Below the pieces are notes generated by a model, which saw nothing but the letters and a program-made list of their open reading frames with translations, was not told the DNA's origin and did not search any database. Of a stretch of 64,000 nt of DNA, positions 32,229-47,474 are shown piece by piece (position 1 is the first letter of the stretch; every line of letters starts with the position of its first letter). Made by a program: the position numbers and the translations under genes. Source of the DNA: Allolobophora icterica (taxonomy: Eukaryota > Annelida > Clitellata > Crassiclitellata > Lumbricidae); the NCBI GenBank assembly GCA_963556255.1, contig OY744613.1, positions 45,440,291 to 45,504,290 of the forward strand, written 5' to 3'.

Positions 32229-33455
32229 TAGTCTATTCGCCAAAATTGATTACGGCTGTTGCATTCTCATATTCCAGTACTTAAATTATTCATTACTCAT
32301 TCATTACTCATTATTTTCAATTGCTCACTCTTCATCAAACTGTCAAACTGAAATGGAACTGCTAAGTAAAAAATTTCAGGTATTATAATGATATCGTGTT
32401 TGCTTGACTCGAACTAATCTCTCAAAAATTCACACTGCACATTGCACACTCCAGACAAGTTAACTTCATACTGGACAAATGTCAAATGCACACATCGTGT
32501 CAGAAGACACGCGATTTTAATCCCTGCTATATTTTTATGCAAGTATTAAGCCACGCTGTCGCCGTCGACTTGATCATCTAGGCTACAAGGGAATATCCAA
32601 CAGTACGGTACAGACATTAGTACCAGCTCAACAAATAACATCACAGCAGAGGGGTGTCATGACAAAATTATGGTTTCAAGACCAGTAACTGAATTCACTT
32701 CTTTGATAATGAAACCCTTTTTCGTCTTTAGAAATTAGGCCTACAGTCTGGAAGTTCTTTCAAATAGCCTACTACAGATAATTTACTTAATAGAGGTTTA
32801 CGTTATCCCAGTTTAAGATTTACTTTATATTCTTTGTTACAATTATCATCACTTGTACAGTTCCCTTCACTGCAAGAGTTTGGCAATAACTGAATATTTT
32901 TCAAATGTAACATATTTTTTTTATAATTCTGTTGTGTGCAGATTTTTATGGAGAGAAATTCAACTAAGTAGAAATGCTATATATGGAGAATATTTTTTCC
33001 ACTTGACTTTTACTGTGTCTGTTGGAATCCTAGCATTTTCCTGTTTTTTTTGTACCTAGTGTATCATAGTTTTGTGTACTTGTTGAAATAACACTTTTAG
33101 TCATAGACTGACAGGAACAACAAAAATGAGGCACGTAATATTAAAGAAGTCTTTGCTCCTAATTCTCAATATAATCTATCACTCACTACAAGTGACGTAA
33201 GCTGATCAAGCGTGTGGAAACAGTAGGAACCCCAATGGTTGTCTCAGCCTTCATTTCGTAGGTGGCGATTGTAAAATGAGCAGTAGGACATATGGGTGCA
33301 TTGCATGGCTGCCATACAGTTAAATTTTATTCATGTTAAACTTGTTATCGTATGTTACTACTATATCATGTAATTATACTGCGTACTAAGTCTTGTCAGT
33401 TTGAATTACTAAATGAATATTATTATTATTCTTCTTCTTTTTTTTACTTATTTTT
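32229..33455. other. no gene recognised
   Basis: Non-coding. The frame at 32,853-33,059 (+) is hydrophobic but has no signal that it is a gene. Confidence 0.45.
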
Positions 33456-33459
33456 TTAA

Positions 33460-33758
33460 CCCTCAGGCTACCAAGGTTTTTTTGCGACATCGGCTACCAA
33501 GGGGGGGGTGGTTACCACCCCCCCCCCGGAATTTCGTGTTTGGTTTAAGATATCATATCATGTAATACAGCATTTGATTCAGCATTCATTTCTGAAAAGA
33601 ATGGTGTATTTAGTTGTAAAATATATGAATGCATCTCGAAATTATATAGTTTTTAACAAAGGCACCGGTCCATTTAACGATATCTGATATTATCGCACAC
33701 AATTTGTACTATTGATCAATTAATATTATGACGTAAGGCCCTACATCGACACGCAAGA

Positions 33759-33820
<62 letters not shown>

Positions 33821-34664
33821 CACATTATTACCGGTATATGTGTGTGTATATATATATGCCCATAGACAATTACGATTGTTACGTAAATACCTGGACAAAA
33901 ATATATAAATGATGTGGGTTTTGAAAATGAACCATGTATCCAAGAATATTCTAAATATAATAAATATAATGAGGCTTAATTTTCAACAATACAAACTATT
34001 CCAAAGTCTGTTTTAGTTACAGGCAAAACCTAAAGGTGTGCAGCTATATCAACATGAAACAAGAAATTATGTAATTTTTCCCGGCAGTCAAATACGTCAG
34101 TGGTCCTTGCAGTTGTTGCAAGTTACTTTCATTGTTTTGTGCGAATGCTTCCTGCAAACCGGCTTCTTGAACACTTCACAGCACTACTTTACTCTGTTAG
34201 TATTCTGCTTCAACTGTTTATAGCCCTTCCCCATACCCAACCATATCGGTTTACGTTGTGATATTGCATCAGTGATTTTCACACTGAAAAAGCGTATTAT
34301 TATTCATTATGATCACTTCCGGTTATCAAAAGACAAATAACTAAGCAAGTAAATATAACCCTAAATTCCCTCTAAAGAATGGCATAGTTGTTTCTCTTCC
34401 AGAAAGAATAATGAATACCTTTATAGTCGACAACAGCTAACAGCTGACGAGAGAAATTCCTGATTTCATAAGTGGTACCTAGGCTATATCGGGTATAACT
34501 TTTTTATGGCGTGGGATATCATCATGACTTTTACCTCAAAATTTGCGCAAATGGACCCCTACAGCTACCTAAAATGTCAAAATTATATTCCATGTGCAAA
34601 AAAAAGTTTTTCCAGAAAAACGTAGGTGGGGGGTGGTAACCACCCCCCCTTGGTAGCCCGAGGG
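33460..34664. mobile_element. piggyBac-like element C (1,205 bp, non-autonomous)
   Basis: A TTAA lies on both sides (33,456-33,459 and 34,665-34,668). Termini CCCTCAGGCTACCAAGG and its complement (one difference) are followed at both ends by a G-run/C-run hairpin (gggggtggt / accaccccc). It contains a (TA)n tract and no transposase. Copy at 44,892-46,098. Confidence 0.88.
33762..33813. repeat. (TA)n microsatellite, 52 bp
   Basis: One TA shorter than its duplicate at 45,194-45,247 (54 bp); one of only two length differences seen between the duplicated units. Confidence 0.95.
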
Positions 34665-34713
34665 TTAATTTCTTTTTTTTATAAATTTCCAGGAAATCAT
34701 GCCTCGTCCTCCG

Positions 34714-34755
34714 TTATTATTATTATTATTATTGTTGTTGTTATTGTTATTGTTA

Positions 34756-34838
<83 letters not shown>

Positions 34839-35001
34839 AAATTCTAGAGATTAGAGTGCCGTATATTCGTAGACAGTCGATAAGATCGAAGCAACGATTC
34901 AGAAGCACTTGGGTCGCTACGCAGTGGCTTGAGGTGGATTCGAACCCGCAACCCTCCGGTTACAAGGCGCCGACTTACACCACTACACCACCGCGTCCCC
35001 C

Positions 35002-35050
<49 letters not shown>
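34714..35050 (-). mobile_element. tRNA-derived SINE (family S2) between (ATT)n tracts
   Basis: On the minus strand the head reads gtggtgtagtggtgtaagtc with B box gggttcgaatcc (34,913-34,999). The body runs to about 34,837 and the 3' side continues as (TAA)n to 34,714. A second (AAT)n run of ~50 bp precedes the head. The anticodon-stem region resembles that of the SINE at 7333. Copy at 46,148-46,484. Confidence 0.8.
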
Positions 35051-35169
35051 GTAATTATTATGTATGATCAGCGCTTGAGCACAATAAAGAAAAAGAGAAA
35101 ACAAAATAGAACAAAATTAAAATTATTTCCTAACTACATGACATGTTCGATTGTGGAAACATTTCATTG

Positions 35170-36040
35170 CATATTACATGTACAAATGGTTTAACCAGAA
35201 AAGACTTACTGTCTGAAACAGATGATGTCTCAAGTGCTTCCAGATTTTGCTTTAACAGTTTTCCCACAGTCAGACAAAGTTAAAGTCTGCTCACATTTCC
35301 CCCATCTAATTTTACTTTGTGTGGCTTTTCTCGATTGTGGGTTTCAGAACACTTATTCTCATCACTCTTCGAATCGTCTATGATATAATTTGTTTTTGCA
35401 TTGTTTATCTCTACGATTGGTCTTTGAATGTTTTTGCAGGTGACCCTTTCAAGTAAATGCCCCATGACACAATTCACATGTAAATGATTTTCTCTCACAT
35501 GTGCATGCAAATTATTTCTGTCTGAAAATGATTTATTACAAAGTAGCATTTGAATGGTTTCTTTCTAGTATGGGTTCTCATATAAACATTCAAGTAACTA
35601 CTCTTTGTGAGAGATTTCTGATATAGGTCAGATTTGAATCGTTTATTTCCATTATGGGTCTTGTGTGCACAGGTTTAGTGACATAATTCACACTGGTTTC
35701 TCTCCAGTATGGGTTTTGATATGGCTAGTCAAATGACTACTGCGTGTATATGATTTTAGGCAGAGCTGACATTTGTATGATTTATCTCCAGTGTGGGTTC
35801 TTATATGAATATTCAAATAAGTTTCCTGCATAAATGATTTCTGGCATAGGTGACATTTGTGTGAATTATCTCCATCATCGATTTTAGAATGCTAACCCAG
35901 TGCACCCTACACCACAAAAGCATTGTTGCAAATTTCAGACTTAAAATGTTTCTCTCCGGTGTGGCTTTTGATATGTATATGTAACCAATGATTTTGTGAA
36001 CAACGTTTATGACAGAATTTGCACAGTATGTAAGCTTAAA
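35170..36040 (-). pseudogene. decayed C2H2 zinc-finger gene
   Basis: Recognisable finger pieces with many stops and frameshifts: a SREKPHKVKLDGG-like tail near 35,300, FTCELCHGAF near 35,480 (after frameshift), and linker and HxxxH remnants to about 36,030. The order matches the 3' half of Z2 and Z3, so this is an older tandem copy that no longer codes for a protein. Copy at 46,604-47,474. Confidence 0.75.
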
Positions 36041-36313
36041 CAACAAATATTCAAACGGTCAGAGGAATGAAGAGGATGTTATGTTTCAAGTGATATAATA
36101 TCATTCATGTTACTGATTCCTTTAATTTTATAAGCATTGTATGCTACTTTGAAAACTTTGTTTTTTACAACTGAAGATAAATTAGCCAAGTCTTCTAAAA
36201 ACCTGTAGCTTAATATTTGGCAACTGTGTGTCTGAAACAAATTTGCTATACAACACACTGGAGATTACAGATAATAAGCAATATATATTTAATTTATTAA
36301 ATTAAAATATTAT
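36041..36313. other. spacer between zinc-finger copies
   Basis: AT-rich, non-coding. Confidence 0.45.
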
Positions 36314-37672
<1,359 letters not shown>

Positions 37673-37995
37673 TTCATAGTGTGAGTTGTTGTATGGTAGT
37701 TTAACTGATCACTTCTTTTAATTGCTTTTCCACATGTTCTCACTTGTATGGTTCTCTCCAGTGTGGATTGTCGTGTGATTATTCAATACATAAGATTGTG
37801 AAAATATTTTATCACAATATAGGCATTTGTATGGCTTTCTCTCCTGTAGGCAATCGTGTATGTCTCATTAGCGTCGATTCTGTCACTCGTGGTTTGTATC
37901 CAGTGTGGAATCTCGTGTTTGGCTCAGAATGTTGTGAAAATTCTTTTCCACATTCTTCCAATGAATGTTATTGTTGTTTAATTCTATTTATCTAA
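37673..37995 (-). pseudogene. degenerate 5' fingers of Z3
   Basis: Linker remnants (tctccagtgtgg, ctcctgtaggc) recur at ~84-bp spacing, but the frames are broken. The site of the Z2 SINE is seen here unoccupied at about 37,695. Confidence 0.6.
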
Positions 37996-38344
37996 AAGTA
38001 GAAAATCACTGCAGTAATTCCTAAACGAAATTTCTAGATTCAATATCAAATAATGCACAGATGTTTCATCGCTTATCCAACTCCTAATTTGAGCTATATT
38101 TTCATCGGCCATCCAACTTTAAGTGTATTTTGATATTTGAAAACTTCACGTAATATTACATACGTTTTGCCCGATGTCCTTGGTTTTGTCTTATTAACTG
38201 CACAAAGAGTTCTCTCGTTTCATATGTCTCTACGTCTCACACAATAATTCAACGTCAATTGACGGCGCGCATTTGTCTTGCGCGCTATTGGCGTTGCGCG
38301 CAATAAGTGGGTTCGACATCTCAGTGACCTATTTAGGTCACCTC
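37996..38344. other. no gene recognised
   Basis: Contains one pair of the catccaactnctaatttgag phrase (38,075-38,125) typical of the foldback family at 9541. Otherwise featureless. Confidence 0.45.
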
Positions 38345-38465
38345 GACCTACATATTGTATTGTATTGTATATGGGCATTTATAAAGCGCCTCTCGCGGTA
38401 TATACCATTCAGAGGCGCTCCCAGTGCGCGAGACCCCGAGAGAAAAAGCAGGATTTAAGGTGAGA
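38345..38465 (-). mobile_element. LINE 3' end
   Basis: The reverse strand ends gcgagaggcgctttataaat, preceded by ctgggagcgcctctgaatgg, like the copy at 19,050. Duplicated at 49,776-49,896. Confidence 0.65.
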
Positions 38466-38524
38466 AAAGGAAGAAGCAACATAGGTCATTACTGCCGGAA
38501 GAATAGTAGCAGCTGCGGTTACCA

Positions 38525-39212
38525 ATGGATAAGATTAGTGATTTAGATGGTTTGAAACGTTGGAATTTGGAATATTTATGTATTAAGAAAATTTTCCGGA
38601 ATCTGGGATTAACAATTATTCAATGTAGAAAGAAACAACAGTTTGTGGCTTTGTCGTATGCCGCATTTAGCCAAAACTACATTCGGCACCGCAACAATAT
38701 GACCGATCAGGTGATCGCAATGTTGAACAGAGGAGTACGAGTCGACAGACTCGACACCCCTGCCTGTTGGAGACAGTGATTGGGTTGAAACACTGCTGAA
38801 GAAAATGCGACGTCCTGGCCTACTTTCCCCATCCATTCAACTCGCTTCTGAATTGACAAAACAGGCAGATAAACGCCTCCTTAAGACAGCCATTACAGAC
38901 CACGGTCATGTTCAGCGACCATATTTTCCACCTGATCGCAATGTCCCTCATAATCTCCGGCCATGGGTTCATAATTTCACATTAGGCCTTCCTGAAAAAA
39001 AACGACAAAAACTTTATCTCCGGTAAGCTCTATAAAAACACTTATTAACAATTAACTATTTTAGCACTATACTGTTTTTCTTTTATATGTAGCCTATAGG
39101 CTACCTTATTCTAAAATCCATTTATATCTTCAGTCTCTTTCATTAACTGTTTTCTGATTTCAGTGCATATTTTAATGAATTTTTGCCTAAAGGGACAGTC
39201 GGCCACGACTAG
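38525..39212 (+). pseudogene. SAP-like gene, truncated duplicate (5' exons only)
   Basis: ATG 38,525 opens a segment (DLDGLKRWNLEYLCIKKIFR...KKQQFVALSYAAF) that looks like a SAP-type helix-extended-loop-helix, a DNA-binding fold. A frame change at about 38,727-38,775 leads to a second frame through 39,022. There a donor GTAAGC and an acceptor tttctgatttcag (exon 39,164) join in phase 2 to a short C-terminal exon with stop TAG 39,210. The duplication ends 75 bp later, so the downstream YqaJ-like part seen at 52 kb is absent. Confidence 0.6.
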
Positions 39213-39287
39213 GGTGTCTGGGCCGAAGCCCCAGCTGACAACGCATTTTACAGCATTTGCTGCCAAATGGAGCCCATTTTAGCCACT

Positions 39288-39437
39288 GTACACCTCACTC
39301 TGTCTGTATACACGAAACAAGGTGGATACTGCGATCACTGGGAAGGCACAATAAAATATTGATCGGCGTTGTTTAAAAGTGGGGGGTACAGTACCCACTT
39401 AGTCCAAAAAGTGGGGGGTAAGGGCACCCCTCGTACC
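39288..39437 (+). repeat. 150-bp templated filler at the duplication junction
   Basis: Matches 28,563-28,712 (and 39,995-40,144). Joins show 2-bp overlaps: ct on the left, cc on the right. It therefore copies an internal segment of the unit, out of order, between the two units. Confidence 0.92.
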
Positions 39438-40164
39438 CCACTTGTCGCAAATTGACTTAATAGCGGTTTCCATAAGCCTTAGGTAAAATGAGGAAAAACT
39501 TTCAGAGCGTTTGGTCCACAATTTACGCACTTTTTTCACAAAAAAATAAACTATCATTTGGCGGGAAATCGCATAAAACAATTTAATGTGTCTCTACCCA
39601 ATGCATTAATACCTAAATTTAGCCTTAACGCATCAAGTAGCATAAGATTCCCTCTAGTACAGTGAGTCTGAGCTGCAGATTGATTAATTAGACGCGAAAT
39701 TCAATAGTCATGGTCTATCGTAAAAACGCATTTTTTCGGCTAATCTAGAAAGCGACAAGTGGTCCCTTCTCTCGGCCGAGGTCACATATGGGTTTGTAAC
39801 TCATGAAGGTTTGCGCTTTGACCTACATATACACACCCCAATAGCCGATGACTAAGATGTCAACCATAAGGCGGAGAGTGAGGGTGATGTAAGAAGAAGA
39901 GTGTAGCCGTGGCCTGCGAGCCGTTCACTGCGGTCAATCTGTCGGACAACCTGTGTGGCTGAAAGCCTGCCTGCCTAACTGCCTGGTACATGCTGTACAC
40001 CTCACTCTGTCTGTATACACGAAACAAGGTGGATACTGCGATCACTGGGAAGGCACAATAAAATATTGATCGGCGTTGTTTAAAAGTGGGGGGTACAGTA
40101 CCCACTTAGTCCAAAAAGTGGGGGGTAAGGGCACCCCTCGTACCCCTTACAAATTACGCCTACG

Positions 40165-40347
40165 GGCAAGATGCAAGATGCTAACAGAAGAGAGTGAATG
40201 CCAGAGGCAAAAAGAATGTAAAAGAATAGGACCAAGAACGGAACCCTGGGGAAACACAAAGTTAATCCCAACCTTGGGCGTTCTTGAGGTAGGCCTACTC
40301 ATAATCATTGTTTTGCGTTCGGTCAGTAAAATAGTGAGCTAACCTCA
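40165..40347 (-). pseudogene. LINE reverse transcriptase fragment (unit-2 copy)
   Basis: Copy of 28,733-28,915. Its partner half (26,586-26,780) was not duplicated. Confidence 0.75.
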
Positions 40348-40648
40348 GCAAAGTACAGACCTAAGATGGATAGAACTATAATTACGCTTAATCGATATAA
40401 CCAATAAGAATATTTTGTCATTTTTACAATCAGTGGAACAGCTTATTATACTACATAATTATTACTGAAATGAAAAGCGTCTATAGAACAACAAGTCAAA
40501 AACTACTTTAGAAAACATCAAATACAGAGAGCCATCCAGAAGCTGTGTGAGCATCCTCCTGCCTCGGCGTCACAGAACCAATAGGCCTACTTGTATGAGC
40601 ATCGGCACCTTTGGCGCCATGGCTCTCGGGCCCATGGCCAAGAGATAC

Positions 40649-43600
40649 AGTCCAAGTCGACCAAATCGATCGTTTAGTTTGCCAAGTCGATCGAGTCGAC
40701 GAGAGGTCTAGTTGACAAAGTCGATCGAGTCGAACGTCGGCCGAGCCAAGCCGATCGTAGCAGTTCGACTCGATTGGTCACGGGGTAGGCCTATACGAGT
40801 ACAGGCTTCAAGGAGTTGGCCACAACATTCGGTTTTAGATAAACTTAGGATGAATAGGCTTTTTCAACCTATATATTGGCGAACATGACATTGTACAACT
40901 CTAACTCTAGCTGAATTTTAGCTTCCGTTCGCAGGTATGGCTTTTTTAGTCGCACAAATACATAGGCTACACTGACCCTAAGCCCTAACCGACCCTCACG
41001 ATGCAGACACCCACCCAGATAGTACAGAGGCACCCCGATTGTACATGTTCGCCTAACATTAGCCTGCATTTGCATAGTAACCAGTAGGTTCTAGTGCAGG
41101 ACATTATTTTGATGTTTTGATCATTAAAACAGCGAGTTATTCTCCCATAGTGATAAATTTTATTGAGCACTAAACGTAAGCACAAAAAAAGAACGTGTCC
41201 TAGTGTGGAGGAATATGTTCGGGAAGTATGTTCAGGCGGTATATGTCGTTCCTGGTCTGTGCTAGAACTATTGCAGAAATATGGAACGCTTTGACATGAA
41301 TTTCGGTGTCTTTCTTGCGCAGGAATTAAACTGGTAAAAGTTGTAAATAAAGAGAATTTGCACACGACTTAAGATAATTTTTAACAAGTAATTCACAAAT
41401 ACATGATAAATATGTGACGACTTAATGCAATGTTAAGTCATACCGTTACAATAACGAAATATTATTGTGATATCGATTTTCGCCCATGATGCTCTTCAAA
41501 ATGGCGTCAAATGAAATCAAAATTATTAGAGTAGAAGTTGGATTATTAACACACGCACCATTCTGCCCTCTTTCGATTGGTTTGATCCGAACCTTATTTT
41601 TTGTATAAACCATAATTCTAATGGCTAAAAGCTGTGACGCCTAACGACTGTAACCCTCATCCGAACATGCCAAAATGCAACGTAATTTGAACAAGGGGGG
41701 TCTGGAGACCCCCTCTTTTGATATGGTATCTTCACAGGTAACAGTGTATTTTATGTACCAATTTTGCAAAATGTTACTAGGTTAACAAAAAATAACAATG
41801 TATCAGTCTCTCCATGCAAAAATAAATCATTTCTACGATGAATTTGAAACTAAATGTTCAATTACATTATTTTGTGACAGCCTGTCATGACTGTCTGAAC
41901 GACTCAATGCTAGTCTATCTATAAAATTAGAACCAAACATGAAGAAACCATTATTCTAGTAAAATTAGTACTGAATGCTGTTATGTTCAAATGCTACATG
42001 ACTGTTTTCTATAAAATATCTCACAAAATAATGAAATAAATTGTAATTGTAAGCATGTAATTTAGTCAGTAAGTCTTGTTCTTGTTTGCCTTGATCACAC
42101 GCATACTGTGGAGCAGAAGAACAGTGAGATAGACAGCATGTGCAGCATATCTACTGTGTTTTTCTGTCCTTCACCTTGTCACACAGTTAGCATCGTTGTT
42201 TTATACCCTCCTCTTCCTGCTTCTGCCGAGCAACAATCCGAAATCCGGCGGACAAGATTGCATGCCGCACACCGCCTGACTGTGGCTTGCTTTTTCTGGT
42301 AGTGATCCACGGTGCTACTAGGGATCTCTCAAGCTGCTACAACAGCATGCGCCGTTTGAAACGCTTCTTCATCTCCCAATCTGTGTTTTTCAATATAAAC
42401 ATTTTTCTTTTATTACATTATGCAACCGAGTAAAGCCTGTTTGAAGTGGTTTAGACTGCCACAAATATGCGGATCTTGACTCGTATTCATGTCAATCGGC
42501 CTCATCATTATCAATAGTTTCGTCAGCGTTATCATCACTTTTAGGACCAGTCTCATCATCGTGTTCATGATTATCGTCAATTTCAACGTTATCTTCATGA
42601 TCAGAAACATCAGAAAGTTGCTCTTCAGACATTGACATCTCGTCACATTCACATTTGTCGTAATCGCTGTCACTGTCGAAACTGTCAACAGTAGTCTCAG
42701 CCAGTATAATTATCCTCAGTGCCTTTTGAGCACTCAATCTTTTTGGTCATTTAAATGCACTCATTGTTGCTCAACAATATGGCAACAAAGTAATAAAAGC
42801 GATTTGAGCAAATATAAGATTTAAAAAAGTTATGTTCGGATGAGGGTTAACGTTGAATAAATTCGTGTGAAAGGATTTAATTACGAGAGTTGAAACAATG
42901 GCTTTCTTTAAGCGGCGCTTTATAAAGCTCAGATTATAATTAGAATGGGACATGGTTCTTATTGGCTAGAACGCTCACGTAGGGACGCCGATAGCACGGC
43001 TACGAACCGCTTCCTCTGTAGGAACCTTCAGTAAGTCCTTCGCTCTAATCGCTCACAACTGTTCAACATCAGTTAATTGATATTCAATAATTAGATAACG
43101 GCTTTGTCGAACATGTACAATCAGGGTGCTTATGTGTTATCTGGGTAGGTGACTTTGCATCGTGAGGGTCGGTTAGGGTCAGGGTAAACGTCATGAGGGT
43201 CGGTTAGGGCTTAGGTTAGGGGGTCAGCGTAGCCCAGGTATTTGTGCGCTTAAAAAGCTATACCTGCGAGTGGAAGCTGGATTTTAAAATTCAGGGCTAG
43301 GGTTAGGCTCCCCGATTGTACATGATCGCCTCGGTGTTTAATAAAAAAAATAATAATCACAATTACAACACGGGTGTTAGTTCTCGTGAAGACATTCCTT
43401 GAAGGCTTTTCGTCGACGTTCATTGTTTCAAACGCCAACAGTGGCATTCACTCGACAAAGAGAACTATGAGGATTTTCTACTTCGTCTGGATGCCTTTGT
43501 CCAGCGCACATTGAGGGCTATTATTCACAATACCTTATACCCCGTGGTCGACCGAGTCGAGTGCTATGATTGACTTGATCCAATTTGTCGACCTCTCGTC

Positions 43601-43660
43601 GATTCGATCGACATGGCAAATAAACGATCGACTTGGTCGACTTTTTGTCAATTTGGACTC
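40649..43660. mobile_element. 3-kb iterated-phrase element (unit-2 copy)
   Basis: Copy of 29,217-32,228, including MITEs at 40,878-41,053 and 43,105-43,330. Confidence 0.7.
41654..42846 (-). mobile_element. piggyBac-like element B (unit-2 copy)
   Basis: Copy of 30,222-31,414; the acidic transposase N-terminal frame is at 42,492-42,737. Confidence 0.8.
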
Positions 43661-44891
43661 TAGTCTATTCGCCAAAATTGATTACGGCTGTTGCATTCTC
43701 ATATTCCAGTACTTAAATTATTCATTACTCATTCATTACTCATTATTTTCAATTGCTCACTCTTCATCAAACTGTCAAACTGAAATGGAACTGCTAAGTA
43801 AAAAATTTCAGGTATTATAATGATATCGTGTTTGCTTGACTCGAACTAATCTCTCAAAAATTCACACTGCACATTGCACACTCCAGACAAGTTAACTTCA
43901 TACTGGACAAATGTCAAATGCACACATCGTGTCAGAAGACACGCGATTTTAATCCCTGCTATATTTTTATGCAAGTATTAAGCCACGCTGTCGCCGTCGA
44001 CTTGATCATCTAGGCTACAAGGGAATATCCAACAGTACGGTACAGACATTAGTACCAGCTCAACAAATAACATCACAGCAGAGGGGTGTCATGACAAAAT
44101 TATGGTTTCAAGACCAGTAACTGAATTCACTTCTTTGATAATGAAACCCTTTTTCGTCTTTAGAAATTAGGCCTACAGTCTGGAAGTTCTTTCAAATAGC
44201 CTACTACAGATAATTTACTTAATAGAGGTTTACGTTATCCCAGTTTAAGATTTACTTTATATTCTTTGTTACAATTATCATCACTTGTACAGTTCCCTTC
44301 ACTGCAAGAGTTTGGCAATAACTGAATATTTTTCAAATGTAACATATTTTTTTTATAATTCTGTTGTGTGCAGATTTTTATGGAGAGAAATTCAACTAAG
44401 TAGAAATGCTATATATGGAGAATATTTTTTCCACTTGACTTTTACTGTGTCTGTTGGAATCCTAGCATTTTCCTGTTTTTTTTGTACCTAGTGTATCATA
44501 GTTTTGTGTACTTGTTGAAATAACACTTTTAGTCATAGACTGACAGGAACAACAAAAATGAGGCACGTAATATTAAAGAAGTCTTTGCTCCTAATTCTCA
44601 ATATAATCTATCACTCACTACAAGTGACGTAAGCTGATCAAGCGTGTGGAAACAGTAGGAACCCCAATGGTTGTCTCAGCCTTCATTTCGTAGGTGGCGA
44701 TTGTAAAATGAGCAGTAGGACATATGGGTGCATTGCATGGCTGCCATACAGTTAAATTTTATTCATGTTAAACTTGTTATCGTATGTTACTACTATATCA
44801 TGTAATTATACTGCGTACTAAGTCTTGTCAGTTTGAATTACTAAATGAATATTATTATTATTCTTCTTCTTTTTTTTACTTATTTTTTTAA

Positions 44892-45190
44892 CCCTCAGGC
44901 TACCAAGGTTTTTTTGCGACATCGGCTACCAAGGGGGGGGTGGTTACCACCCCCCCCCCGGAATTTCGTGTTTGGTTTAAGATATCATATCATGTAATAC
45001 AGCATTTGATTCAGCATTCATTTCTGAAAAGAATGGTGTATTTAGTTGTAAAATATATGAATGCATCTCGAAATTATATAGTTTTTAACAAAGGCACCGG
45101 TCCATTTAACGATATCTGATATTATCGCACACAATTTGTACTATTGATCAATTAATATTATGACGTAAGGCCCTACATCGACACGCAAGA

Positions 45191-45254
<64 letters not shown>

Positions 45255-46098
45255 CACATTATTACCGGTATATGTGTGTGTATATATATATGCCCATAGA
45301 CAATTACGATTGTTACGTAAATACCTGGACAAAAATATATAAATGATGTGGGTTTTGAAAATGAACCATGTATCCAAGAATATTCTAAATATAATAAATA
45401 TAATGAGGCTTAATTTTCAACAATACAAACTATTCCAAAGTCTGTTTTAGTTACAGGCAAAACCTAAAGGTGTGCAGCTATATCAACATGAAACAAGAAA
45501 TTATGTAATTTTTCCCGGCAGTCAAATACGTCAGTGGTCCTTGCAGTTGTTGCAAGTTACTTTCATTGTTTTGTGCGAATGCTTCCTGCAAACCGGCTTC
45601 TTGAACACTTCACAGCACTACTTTACTCTGTTAGTATTCTGCTTCAACTGTTTATAGCCCTTCCCCATACCCAACCATATCGGTTTACGTTGTGATATTG
45701 CATCAGTGATTTTCACACTGAAAAAGCGTATTATTATTCATTATGATCACTTCCGGTTATCAAAAGACAAATAACTAAGCAAGTAAATATAACCCTAAAT
45801 TCCCTCTAAAGAATGGCATAGTTGTTTCTCTTCCAGAAAGAATAATGAATACCTTTATAGTCGACAACAGCTAACAGCTGACGAGAGAAATTCCTGATTT
45901 CATAAGTGGTACCTAGGCTATATCGGGTATAACTTTTTTATGGCGTGGGATATCATCATGACTTTTACCTCAAAATTTGCGCAAATGGACCCCTACAGCT
46001 ACCTAAAATGTCAAAATTATATTCCATGTGCAAAAAAAAGTTTTTCCAGAAAAACGTAGGTGGGGGGTGGTAACCACCCCCCCTTGGTAGCCCGAGGG
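44892..46098. mobile_element. piggyBac-like element C (unit-2 copy)
   Basis: Copy of 33,460-34,664 with TTAA on both sides. Contains the 54-bp (TA)n at 45,194-45,247. Confidence 0.86.
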
Positions 46099-46147
46099 TT
46101 AATTTCTTTTTTTTATAAATTTCCAGGAAATCATGCCTCGTCCTCCG

Positions 46148-46189
46148 TTATTATTATTATTATTATTGTTGTTGTTATTGTTATTGTTA

Positions 46190-46272
<83 letters not shown>

Positions 46273-46435
46273 AAATTCTAGAGATTAGAGTGCCGTATAT
46301 TCGTAGACAGTCGATAAGATCGAAGCAACGATTCAGAAGCACTTGGGTCGCTACGCAGTGGCTTGAGGTGGATTCGAACCCGCAACCCTCCGGTTACAAG
46401 GCGCCGACTTACACCACTACACCACCGCGTCCCCC

Positions 46436-46484
<49 letters not shown>
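46148..46484 (-). mobile_element. SINE S2 with (ATT)n flanks (unit-2 copy)
   Basis: Copy of 34,714-35,050. Confidence 0.8.
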
Positions 46485-46603
46485 GTAATTATTATGTATG
46501 ATCAGCGCTTGAGCACAATAAAGAAAAAGAGAAAACAAAATAGAACAAAATTAAAATTATTTCCTAACTACATGACATGTTCGATTGTGGAAACATTTCA
46601 TTG

Positions 46604-47474
46604 CATATTACATGTACAAATGGTTTAACCAGAAAAGACTTACTGTCTGAAACAGATGATGTCTCAAGTGCTTCCAGATTTTGCTTTAACAGTTTTCCCA
46701 CAGTCAGACAAAGTTAAAGTCTGCTCACATTTCCCCCATCTAATTTTACTTTGTGTGGCTTTTCTCGATTGTGGGTTTCAGAACACTTATTCTCATCACT
46801 CTTCGAATCGTCTATGATATAATTTGTTTTTGCATTGTTTATCTCTACGATTGGTCTTTGAATGTTTTTGCAGGTGACCCTTTCAAGTAAATGCCCCATG
46901 ACACAATTCACATGTAAATGATTTTCTCTCACATGTGCATGCAAATTATTTCTGTCTGAAAATGATTTATTACAAAGTAGCATTTGAATGGTTTCTTTCT
47001 AGTATGGGTTCTCATATAAACATTCAAGTAACTACTCTTTGTGAGAGATTTCTGATATAGGTCAGATTTGAATCGTTTATTTCCATTATGGGTCTTGTGT
47101 GCACAGGTTTAGTGACATAATTCACACTGGTTTCTCTCCAGTATGGGTTTTGATATGGCTAGTCAAATGACTACTGCGTGTATATGATTTTAGGCAGAGC
47201 TGACATTTGTATGATTTATCTCCAGTGTGGGTTCTTATATGAATATTCAAATAAGTTTCCTGCATAAATGATTTCTGGCATAGGTGACATTTGTGTGAAT
47301 TATCTCCATCATCGATTTTAGAATGCTAACCCAGTGCACCCTACACCACAAAAGCATTGTTGCAAATTTCAGACTTAAAATGTTTCTCTCCGGTGTGGCT
47401 TTTGATATGTATATGTAACCAATGATTTTGTGAACAACGTTTATGACAGAATTTGCACAGTATGTAAGCTTAAA
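46604..47474 (-). pseudogene. decayed zinc-finger gene (unit-2 copy)
   Basis: Copy of 35,170-36,040 with the same stops and frameshifts, so it decayed before the duplication. Confidence 0.75.

Noticed and set aside
33716..33943. Tyr/Ile-rich frame and similar frames at 15,838 and 25,799
   Set aside because: Translation of (TA)n microsatellites.
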